Of a stretch of DNA of 64,000 nt, positions 27,001 through 39,000 are shown in pieces. Source of the DNA: Nocardia sp. NBC_01730 (lineage in GTDB: Bacteria; Actinomycetota; Actinomycetes; Mycobacteriales; Mycobacteriaceae); assembly GCF_035920445.1 (NCBI RefSeq), contig NZ_CP109162.1:7006001-7070000 (forward strand). The letters run 5' to 3'. The notes beneath the pieces are model-generated. The model was not told the origin of the DNA, ran no database searches, and was given only the letters and a program-made list of their open reading frames with translations. Both the position numbers and the translations under genes were made by a program. Every line of letters starts with the position of its first letter. The stretch's first letter is position 1.

Positions 27001-30000
27001 ACCGCGCGCAGCTGACCGGGGAACAGGCGAACAACCTGTTGGGACAAGCGCAGCTGCAGCAGCGGTCACCGCTGCCGCCGGACGACCCGAGGAGGTTCCT
27101 GTTCGCCGACCAAGTGGTCGGAATGTGCGAGCGGTTCCTGGCCGTCGACCCCGTCGTTCGGGCAGTCGACGCACTCGCGGAATGGGACACGCAGGCCCGG
27201 CGCCTCGATGAGCAGACCCACCCCGTGGTGGCGCGGCCGGTACCCCCGGAAGGACCGACATCGGGCGCGGCCCCGGCGGCTGGCGACGTAGACCCCGATG
27301 GAGCCCCGCAGCGGCCGTCGGCCTTTTCGGACCCGGAGCGTGTTCCCCGGAACTGTGGTCCGGTGGCGTTCCGGTTCGGGCGGGATGTGTTGGGTCTGGA
27401 GGTGGATGTCCCGTCGTTGGACGACGTGGATATTCGTGCCCAGGGGATGTCCGGTGTTTCGGTGGCGCTTGGTGCGGGTGGCAATTGGGAAGGGTTCGGG
27501 TCGCTCGAGGAGATGGCCGAGCGGGCTGCGAAGGGCCAGGCGGTGTTCGGTGCGGTGAACTTCGGGGGTGACGCGGGTGGTCATCTGTTCGTGGTGTACC
27601 AGGACCCCATCGACGGTGTGGTGCGGGTGCACGAGGGGATCGGGGATCAGGAACAGGATGTAGCGTTCGCGGACTGGGTTCCGCCCGAGGGTGCGGTGGG
27701 CTTCGCGGGCATCGTGTTCGGCGTCGATGGTCGACCCATACATCCGGTGGACCCGGAGGTCGGGCCGGAAGGCGAACCGGGTGTGGACTTCCCGGAGTGG
27801 GTCGGTCTCCGTCTGGACGGGCTGATCGGTGCGGACGAGCTCAGGCGGGCAGCGCAGGCCGTCAGATCCGGCCCCTTCGGCTTCGTGTCGGGTTTGGCGA
27901 AGTCGTTTTCGAAGTTGTCCGGTGAGCAGGCAAGCAGCGGAACAGTTTTCGCCGAACCTGGGTCGGCGGAGGGGCCTGCCGCGCTGGGACCGCTGCCTGG
28001 TGGTGGCGGGGACCGGCCCCTGACCGACACAGGAAGCTCGGACGACGGCGATCTGTCCGACAGTGGATCGACAGCGCATGAAGAGGACAGCCCGCCCACT
28101 TCGTCCGGGGGTGACGCTGGTGGACGTGGTCCGGTCGATCCGGGCACGGGGGCCGGCTCGCCCGACGAACCGGGACCGGACGATGACGCCGACTCCGAGC
28201 ATCCTGTGCATCTCACGCACGCATTGCCGGTGGATGAAGGTTTCACCGACGAACAGCGGCTGATGGCCGACGCGGCCTTGGCTGCGGGTGGCTTCGATGA
28301 CGCGGACATGTTGCGGCGTCCCGGGAACCGGCACATCGTGTCGTCCGCACGGCGCCGCGCGACCGAGAACGCCGAGTGGTGGCACTCGCTGGGCGACCCC
28401 GAACACCCGGAGGAGCTGACCGAAACTCAGAAAGCGCTGATTCAGGTCTACCCGCACCAGATCGGCAACGCCGACGGTATTCCCGCTTGGATTCGTGACC
28501 GGGCGAACCGTCTGTCGATCACCCGCGACCTGGAGGCTTTCATCGCCCGCAAGCCACCCGAGTGGCGAATCGTCGACTGGTTGCGGACCGAGCTCACAGC
28601 TGCCGAGTCGAAGCAGTTCCGCAACCTGGTCCTTACCCGAAACCACTTGGAACAGTTGGATCTGCAGGCCAGGGAGATACTGGGCAACCCGCCCGTGCAC
28701 GTCCTGTCCTACGACTCGACCGCCTTCAACGGCAACGGGAAGGCCGTGGTCGCACTCGGCAACGTGGACACCGCGCAAACGGTGAACTGGCATGTGCCGG
28801 GCACCAATACGACGTCGCGCTCGCTGGCCTACCAATTCAAACCGCTGCGCAACCTGTATGAAGAAACGCTACGGGTGGACCCGTCGCTGGAGCTGGCGTC
28901 GATCATCTGGATCGGATACGAAGCGCCGACCGGGGAGCTGAACACCGGTTACGCACGGGCCGCTTTCCACCGCCGCGCGAAAGTGGGTGGCGACCTGTTG
29001 CTGGGCGACATCGCGGGGCTCTATGCCACCAGGGATTTCGCCGGAACCGCCACCTGGAATCGTCTGATCAACCGGATCTACGCACACAGTTACGGCTCGG
29101 TCACCGCCAGCTACGCAGGCAGGCGCAGGAGGCTGAGGGGCCTCGTTCGCTCGATTATCGTGTCGGGCTCGCCGGGCACGGGACCGGTGGAGACTGCCTC
29201 GGAATTCGGCATCGGCGACAACGTATTCGCCAGCGCCTCGTGGCGTGATCTGGTGACCATGTTCGGCGCCGACCGGCCCGGCATGTGGAGTCGCTTCAAC
29301 TGGTGGCTTGGCCTCGGCATGGATCCTTCTTCCGAAGCATTCGGAGCCAGGAGAATGCGCGCTGAGTTTTCGCGCTCCGAGCACTTCGCGGGTGTGGAGT
29401 CCGTGCACCAGGGTTATCTGCAGCACGACCCGGACACGGGGCAACCCAGCGAAGCGCTGGCCGGTGCCGCGCAGGTCACCGCGGGTCGCGGCGACACCCT
29501 CCCGTTGGTGGATCGGCGTCGACCGGGCCGTAGGAGGGTCGGCTCGCCCCCCGTTGATACTGAGCGTGGGCGATACGACGACGGCAGCGGCGACTACCTG
29601 CCGCCGGATGCGACCTCGCCCCGCGGCATCGCACATATCGAGCAGGCCGAGCCGCTGGACTGCGCGTTCCGCTCACTGGAGAAGGTGCAGGAGCGGACCG
29701 GAAGCACCGTGATCGATCTCGCCGCTGCCAGGGCCAGTGGTATGGCGGGTATGCACTGGCGGGATTTGGAGAACCATGCCGGTGGCCGCCTGCAAATCGA
29801 GACGCATGCGACTATCGCGGAACGCCTGCGGAAGGCGCGCAACGGCGCGATCAGCCTGGTGGTCGACGAATATCACGGTGTCGCTCAGCGCAGCGACGGA
29901 GTGGGTGCGCACGCCTACGTGATGTACAACGACAACGGCACCATCATGGTGTGGGACCCGGCGACCAACGAGCTGCGTCGCTACCAGGATTGGTCCCCGC

Positions 30001-33000
30001 CCGCGGGTGTCGCCGGCAGCTGGGCGATCCGCTACGACGCCGAGGGAGTTCCGCAAGACACCGACAATCTCGGCGTGGACGACGGCGCCAGGCCGACCAG
30101 CCTCATCGGCGCGGCCCCAGGCCCGGCGGAGGATCTGCCGCCACCGCGCAGGCGATATCCGGCGCACGCCGGACCGCGTGGTCTCTTCGAGCGGCTCGAT
30201 GTCGCGCCGCTGTTGCAGGAACTCGGTCCGCTTGCCGACCATGTGCGTATCGTCGACGAACCGAACAGGTATCAGGTTGAATTCGTTGTCGACGGCATGC
30301 TGTGGACCGAGGTCGACGAGTGTCGAGAAAAGTTGAGCGCTCTGCGTCCGGCGCTCGAGGCGTCGGGGTGGGCGCCGTGGATCGACGTCACCGCGGAAGA
30401 CCTGAACTCCAAGGCTCGGTTCGCGCCGCTGGTCCGAAACGAAGCCCCTCTGCCGCGGATCGTGCGCTGGACCGACACCGGGTGGGCCGAGGTCGACGCC
30501 GATCCGGTCGGCCGAGATTCCGGATCGGTAGCTGACCCGCCGGATCATGATGCCCCCGAACAGATTTCGAAGCTAGAACGCGAGCGCGACGCGCTGATCA
30601 ACCGGCTCGAGATGTCCCGCGCGTCCGGTGTTTCGCTGCTTACACTCCCGATTCGGGAAGCGATCGCGACCATGACCGAACGGCTGGCCGACGATCTCGC
30701 GGTATTGACCACGCGGCTCGGCGCCGAACCGGATCGGGTCACCCTGAGCTACGACTCGTTGCGCGGGTTGAACAGTTTCCGCGACGGTATCCGGCGCGAA
30801 GGTGCGTTGCTGGCGCGGTTGTCGGAGGTGCTGGATGGGCTCGATCAACTCGGCGAGAACGCCGAGTTGATGGTGCCGATCCCGCACCGAGACCGCCATG
30901 AAGAGGCGGCGTTCGACATCGAGGCCGCACGACATCGGGTCATGGGTCTGGAGCGGGAGCGGAAAGCCCTGGCCGAGCGGCTGAACATCTCCGACCAAGA
31001 CCGGTTGACACCGACGTCGACGCAGCTGGTGCGACAGCGTCGGGCGGCAGAGGCCGACTGGGTGGCGTTGGCCGAGACGCTGCACGTCGATCCGGCGGAT
31101 CTCGCCGACCCGCCGCTGGATATCTTCGGCTATCCCGCCGACCTTCCGCTCGGTGATCCGCTTGTCCCGCTCGCGCAATTCTTCTGGGACGCGGACGAGA
31201 AACGAACCGAGATCGCGCGCCGCGCCGCGGATATCGTCCGGCTCATCGATGTGGTCGCCGAACTCGACCAGGTTGCCCGGGTGCTCGACAGCGGAAAAGC
31301 CGACCTGGCCGCCGAAGCCGTCGCCGACCCGGAGCAGGCCGAATCCGATGAACAGCAGCGGCTCGGGCAGGAGCGCGTCCGAGCCTGGATCGCCCCCGAG
31401 ACCCCGAAGTCGCAGGTTCATGCGATCCGCAGGCGGGTCATCGACCACGAAAAGGAATTCCGGCGGCGTCGCCACTTGGACTGGTGCGTCACTGTGGTCG
31501 ATCACCTGGCCGAGATCGTGCGCAACGCCCCGGGCGACGAGCAGGACGGTGACGCGATCGATCCGCGTCGGCTGGTTCGAACGGTCACCTGGAATATGGC
31601 GGGCGCTCGTCACTCGCGGTCGTTCAAGGCGCTCGACTACAGCGCCGTCGATCTGCTGGCTTTCGCCGATAAGTTGCGGTGGATGGATGCCGACGTCGTC
31701 TGCCTGCAGGAGTCGGAGGTGGGCCCGGACGGTTCGACCGCGGGGCGATTGGCAGCCATGTCCGGCTACCCGTACATACATGAGACCGTGATGTGCCCGT
31801 CGCATATGGACACGACCAAGAAGTTGGCCATTGCGTTTCTCAGCAGGCTGCCGATCGAGGAATTCCGCGAGATACTGCTGCCGACTCCGACGCTCGAGCT
31901 GAAACTCTGGGGCGAGGTGGTGGCCCAGGAGGACCGGTACGAACGGTACGCACTGGCCGTCAAGATCGCCGGTACCTGGTTCGTGAATATGCACCCGACG
32001 CCGCTGGGTTTCTTCGGCCGCAGTTACGAAGAGCACGAAGATGCCGAAGGCGCGGCGCATGGCAGGGAGATCATCGAACATCTGCTGCGCTCCATTCCGG
32101 ATGGTCCGGTCGTATTCGGCGCCGACTTCAACACCGATGATGTGCGCCTGGTGTACCAGCAGGTCATCGACGAATTGGGTCTCCGTGTCGCGCTCGATTC
32201 GGGGACCTGGACCGTACCCGGGTGGGACGGTGCGCCGGATCAGGTGCTGGCCTCCGCCGAATTCCAGACGATCGACAGCACCATCGAAGTCACCGACACC
32301 GACCACTATCCGGTGGTGGCCGACCTGTGGATTACCGACCCGGAATTGCTCCGATCGTGGATCGCGGCGCGGTCTGCTGTCGATCAGACGAACCGCGACG
32401 GTGTGGATGACGATGGCGACGACAGCAGCGGCGGTACTACCGTGCCACGCCCGGATGCACCGCTCCCGGGCGAAGCGTCGGACACCCCACCGCCATCGGC
32501 GGTGGACCGAATGGTCGCCGACCCCGATCCCGCTGAATCAGGTTCACCGGGCGACGTGGGCCCCCGGATTGCGATGTCGTTGGCGGCGCTGGGGATCCAC
32601 TCGGAGGCCGAAATTCTCCTCGAAGCCGCTAAATTCATCGATTTGAAGTATCTGCTCGTTGCGATCGTGGCAGGTCAGCCCGAGCCGGAGCGGCTGTTCG
32701 GAGACGAAGAGTGGGCGGGTTACCTCGAGGCTGTCCGCGCCGCCCGGAAATACGGGAACAAGCCGTTGACGGTGGATTTCATCGTCGGGCTGCACAAAAT
32801 CCTGGCGGCAGAGACAATGCAAGAGAAGGCTGGAGAATTCACCGTGACAATGCGGGGAAACCTGCCTTGGCCGCTGAAGGAAGACGGGTGGGCCGCTCTC
32901 CGAGAGAACCCACTGATCGACTATATTCCACAATCATTTGTGTCCAAGTTCGGAAAGATCAATTATCCCGATCGCGAAACAATCGGCGAAGTCCGCGAAT

Positions 33001-36000
33001 GGTTGGAAGACCTGTGTGACCGGTACAACGAGGCGGTGATGGATCCGGCTCACGATCCTGTCGGGATCGCCGCTTGGCTGAAGCGTGAATTAATATCGGG
33101 CCACCCCTTCTACGATCAGAACGGTCGACTATCCAGAATCCTGATGAACTGGTCGCTGGAAAATCAGGGACTATCGCCGAGTATTATCCGAGAGCCCGAA
33201 GAAGACATCCTGACCCGAATCGAGGACTGGGTGGAGGCAGTCGGGACGGGCATCGCGCTCTTTGATGAGTGGGCGTCCCGACTCCGGGAGATGGGGACGA
33301 CAGCAGACCCCGTCGCGATATTCGGTCTCGGGCGAATGAAAGAGCTGTACTTCCGGCTGGGTGGCACGCGAGTCCCTTTCAAGCCAGGCGAGTTGCACAA
33401 CTGGCGGATTTTCCATGACTGGCTGGAGAGACTGATGCCCGGCGCGCCTCCTCGCGTCGTCGGTGCTGTCGAGCCGGGGCAGGACCTGGTCGACACCACG
33501 CCCGGGGACGGCGGACTTTCGCCGATAGCCGTATCCAGTATCGAACTGTGGCTCGACAGCGACGCCCCGCCCATGGATCGGACCGTACCTCGGATCGACA
33601 GCCCGTTCGGCGAGCCGGTGGCGGAGGCAATGCTGCCCGTCGATGTGGACGGCCCGGCCGATCTGGGCGGCCGGGTTCAGCTGCCACTGCAGGGTGACAG
33701 TGACGGTTGGTGGCGGGTGGCGCCGCCGGACGGGTCGGGGGGCGTGCGCGACGCGCTGGCCAAGCGGCTCACGTCTTTTCGGGCGCAAAGTCCCGGCAAG
33801 CTTGCGGAGTACATTGCCGCGTTGCTGTCGATACCGGACGCACCGGAGTCACGGCGCGATCTGGCTCAGCTGCTGGCGGACGCCGCGGCTGCTCCCGGAG
33901 GAGCCAGACTCATTGTCGATCGCGGCCGCGGCAACAGCGCGGAACCGCGCCTGCACCGGCCCGGGGATGTGTTCCTCGGCAACGATTCGCTCGAACTGCC
34001 CGATATCAAGGCGGACCTGCGTGACCTCGGAAAATACAATATTCCGGCCGCGGCATTTGCTGAGATCCTCTTCGTCCACGCCTTCTACGTCGACCTCGAA
34101 CCGTTCGTACAGAGCCCGGCTTCCACACCCACGGAGATCTATCGCCTCCTCGAGCCCGGAGGGTTGCTGCGGATTTGGCTGAAAGAGCTCGTCGACGACG
34201 CAAGACAACGCCGGATCAGGCGCAACCTCGAGCAGGCCGGATTTGTGCATGTCGAGTTCGATACCGAGCGGCGTCAGCTCAGAGCCAGGAAGCCCGCTGA
34301 AGCGGCCGAGCAGGCGGGAATCGATCCCCACCCCGTGGAGGCGTTCGACACCACAGCGATGCCGTCCAGCCCCGTTTCCCCGGAAAACATCGCCGACGGG
34401 AGTGCGCCGGCTGTAGTTCCCACGCGTGGGGCGCGTGCGGATGCGGGTCAGCGCGGCATGGTCGCTCGGATCGATCAGGTCGAGGCCGAGGGCCTGGTCG
34501 AGGATCGGGTGCCGCACGGCGAAACCGGTCACCGCAATGATTGTGTGCCGGTGGCGTTCCGGGAGTTGGAGGGGGTGCACGACACCGGGTTGGTGGACTG
34601 GTCCGCGTTGGGTCCGGTGGGGTTGGGTGGCACGTCCGGGCAGCGGATCGTCGACGCGTTGCGGCATCGGCCGGAAGGTTTCGCGGATCGGGACGCGGTT
34701 GTTCGGGGGCTGGTCGGGCGTGGTGAGAATGCCACCGCAGTGTTGTTCGAGGTGTACGACAGCCCTGGCGAGGAGTACGGCCGCACCGGCGAGGATGGCG
34801 ATGGCACCGGGATGGGGCATGCGGTGCTCCTGGTCCACAAGGGCAACGGTCGGGTCGTGGTTCGTGAGGGTGACCTGGAGACGGACTTCGAGCAGTGGTG
34901 TAGGGATCGCCCGGATCCGACCGGTGTGTGGGCGGCGGTGGTCGCGGGCGGCGAACTTGTGACCGGCCTGGGCAAGCCGGGATTGCCGCCGTTGCCGGAT
35001 GGCAGGATGTTCGGGCGGAGTCCCGAGGATGGGCGGCCGCGACCGGTTCCGGAAGATACGGGTGGCGCACAACCGGATTCACCCGCGCCGGTCCTTGTCG
35101 CTGATGCCGACGACGTCGAACGGCCGATTTTCGATGCCGTGTGGGACGATCCCGACGCGTTGCATGGCGCGATAGCGATGCTTTCCCCGGATATGCGGCG
35201 CCTCGCCTTGTTGCGGTACCCCCAAGGGATGACGCGGGCGGAGATCGCCGCCGCCGTGCCGGACGTCGCGAACGCCGACCTCCTTCTGAGAAACGCCTCG
35301 CTTTGGCTGGCCAAGCAGCTGTTCGGCGACGAACCGGCGGTGGATGCCCGGTTGCCGGTGTTGGCGAACAGTCCGAGGGTCACCCCGCAGGTGCGGCAGC
35401 GATGCCTGGCGGCGTTGCGCGGGCGGGACCGGGAGTTCGCCCTGCACCGCTTCTTCGAAGGCCGCACGTTGGTGGAGACCGCGGTCGCGGTGGGCGTCGA
35501 CCTGCCGACCGCGACCGATATGCAGACGCGGTTGGTACCTCGGGTGCTGAGGTCGTTGCGTGCCGAGCTGTCGGCGGGTACCGGCATCGAGGTCCGGGGT
35601 GACGGCCGCGGCCGCGGTCGGGTACGGGTGCTCCCGGCGCATCGATATCAGTTCTGGGGTGCCGATTCCGGACAATCGATGAGCACCTATCAAGCCGACG
35701 CGCTGATCGAGACGGCGTTCCTGGCCGGGCGGCTGGAAAGGGAGTTGGGCGTCGACCGGTATGTCGTCGGCGATTTCGAGGTGCTGGTTCCCACCCGCCC
35801 GGCGTTGTTGTCGCAGCCGGAACTGCTGCGGCTCTTGGCGGAACGCAAGGTCTGGTTCCGTCCGCTCGTGCTACGTACCCGGAATGGTGTGCGAACACCG
35901 GATGGGCGGGTCGTCGACGATGTCCTGATTCTACGGCGTCCGCCTGGCAAGGAAGTCTCGGTGCGGGAGTTCCGTGTGAACCGCGGCTTCTTCCTCCACG

Positions 36001-39000
36001 ACCTCGTGAGTTTTCGAGCTCACTTGTCAGGGGTTCCCACCCGGACGTTGTCGTTGCCCCCGGGGTACCCGGCGGACGGCGACATTGCGGGCTTCGTGCG
36101 TTACATGGTGGACGACAAGCTGCGCGATTTCGACGAGTGGCGTTCGGAATGGGGTTCGGTAGCCGATGGACTGGCTATTCCGAGCAATCCGTTCGAGCCC
36201 GTTCTTGCTCGGGCGGATTCGATGGCCGGGGACAAGTTCAAGATTGTGCACGGACGTATTCCACACAGCGTGGTAGCCGCGACTGAGCTCCGTTATGACG
36301 GGTCGCTCCGAAACTGGGATTGCGCGCTGCTGGGGGACCCGGCTCTCGATCTGGCGAGCTTCGCGCGATTAGACGAGGGCGCTGACTTCTTCAACACTTT
36401 CAGCGAAAATATCGCCGTGTGGCGGGATTTCCTGCTGATCAGTGATTTCCTCGACGCCACCGCCGCACATGCTCGGACCGGCGGGACGGGGATCGCGCAC
36501 GACACCCACTATCTGACCGGCTATGCCAAGGTGTCGGGGTTGTGGGGGCACTCCGCCCGAGGATCGGTTCATCGAGTTCGGGATGTCTTCGCTCGCACCT
36601 CGGCCACGGCGAGCGATGCGCCGGTCGCACTTCCTCTTCCACCGACGGCATTCCACGGCTTGTGGCGGCAGGCCGGCCAGGTGTTGAGTCCGGGAGATCT
36701 GATGGCGCAGAAGGAGTGGGCCCGAGTCCGGGTCAGCGGGGCCCTGCCGGATTGGCCCGTCGAAAAGGCGGATCAAGCCGGTGCGGCGGCCCGCGCGCTG
36801 ATGACGTTCATCCTGACCACAACCGACGGGCCGGTGTGGTTGCGGATGAGGGAGATTCGCGGCCCGTGGTTGGATCGTATCGCGCGAATCGAAGTCGGTT
36901 ACGACGGAACTATTGATCTGCCCGACTCGCTTCTGTCCGCTCCGGACCCCATGGCGGGCCCCATAGAGGTCACCGAGGCGGAACCCAACGCGTTCGGGGT
37001 GGTCCGCGAGCTCGGGTTCACCCTTGTGTTGCGGGATTCCGTGGTTACCGCCGAAATCCACGCCGAACCCTGGGAAACCGACCTGGGGCACCTTCGCAGC
37101 GCGCGGGACTACTGCGCGCTGGGCGAAGACACCGGCGTCCCGCTGACCGAGGAGGAAGCCCGACTGCTGGCGGCAACAGCGGAGCGTGCGCCGGAACACA
37201 GTGCGGGCCTGCATAATACTGGCTCCGCTGCCGGTGACGGCTTCTGGATGCGCAAGCAGAAACCCGCCGTCGCTGAGAGCGTGGATTTCCGGTACTGGGC
37301 GCCGGAACAGGAGCGCCAGGTGATCGAGGCGATGGTGCGACACGGGGTGGAGCTCGCGCCGAGACTGTTGGCGGAAATCCAAACCGACGAAGGGCGGGTA
37401 CAGGTCTTCCGTTACTCCAACGGGCACCCGCCGTCCGAGCTGGAAGTGTCGCGGATGGGGACGACTATTCGGGCCGCGATGACGAGGTTCCAAGATCAAC
37501 TGGCCCAGGTGCCGCGTGCCGCGTTGCCGCCGCCGCAGCGAATCTCGCCCGAATTGCCGCTGCCTCCGGCGAGCGACGATATCGCCGATCACGTCAGGTA
37601 CTACATCGAGTTCGAGATGTGGGTATTGGAGAAGCATCGTGATCGGCTGTGGGAGAAATTCGCCGCTCTCGGAGTGCCTGCGCTGCCCTTCGCGCCGATC
37701 GACCCGGAATCTTTCGACCCGGAACGGCCCCAGCTGATCCACGGTGACCGCACCGTGAACAACATGCATCTCTTCGAGGATCGGGTGACCGGAATCTTCG
37801 ACATGGAGCTGGCCATGTGGGGGTTCCGGTCCAACGACAACGCGATTGCCTCTCTCCGCAGCCGCGGGTTCCTGTCGTACCTCGATAAGGCACCCAACCA
37901 GAAGAAATTCGAGGCTTTCGGGCACATCCAGCGGGTTGTTCACGACGTAATCAAGCTGCTCACCCACGACCTGACCCCGGATCAGCGCAGCGCCATTCTG
38001 ATCGGCCTGTGGGAAAGCCTGCTGATCTGTCGTCGGATGTGGCAGGTGACCGATCGCCTCACCTGGGACGAGTTCGTCGCCGTGTTCACTCCCGAGGACG
38101 GTCCCGACGGCTCCGGCGCTGCGCCGGAGCCGTCGAAGCCGAAATCTCCTGCTGCCGATCCGACCCCTCGCCGGGCTGTGCATGCGCTCGAACCGGGTGA
38201 GCCGCCTCGCAACATCCCCGTGGACCTTGCTGAGGTCGAGCTCTTCGGCAGCCCACCGCCACCCGAACCGGATTCCGGTCGACCGCAGGACTCGCAGGAC
38301 CTGCAGGAGCGCCCGCAGTGGCCGCAGTGGCCGCCGGGCGCGGCGGACGGGCAGGCGTTCAGTCGGTTGCGGCAGTCGATACGGGAGATGTTGCTGGCTG
38401 CCGGGTTCGCCGAATCCGGCCCGGAGATCGGGGTGGTGAACGAGGCGCGGGAGCCGGAGTTCTGGCGTGCGCTGGATCGCATCAGCTTCGCGCAGCGGGC
38501 GGCGCTGGTGTGGCAGCTGCACGGCAAGCCGGTGGAAGAGGTGGAGCGCACCGGCGCCGTGCTCCGGTTGGTGATGGCGTTGGCGGATGCCGATCCCGGC
38601 GATTCGCCCGGTCCGGGCGGGCAGCCGGCCCGGTTCTCGACCAGGGAGCAGTTCGACCGCCTTTCCGTTGCGGAGAAGCATGCTGTCGCGAAAGCGGAAA
38701 TCGGCTATCACACGCTGGCATTCGAGAACAATGCGGCGGCGGCGAGATTTGCCGACGAGTATTGGGGGCCGTATGTCGACAGTCTGCCGCGCGAAACACG
38801 GCAGGCGGTGCGGTTTGCGCGAGACCTGGGGGACCCCGATGCCTACGGGTTTTCGAGGGCCAACCAGTATCTGGATTCGCAACCAGGGGGTCGCGCACGC
38901 AACTATGCGGGCACCGACCTGATCCCGCGCGTCAAGCTCGCGCTGGCAGGCAAGCCGGTTCCGGAGGGCGGCATGACCGTCATGATCTCCGTCGACTACG

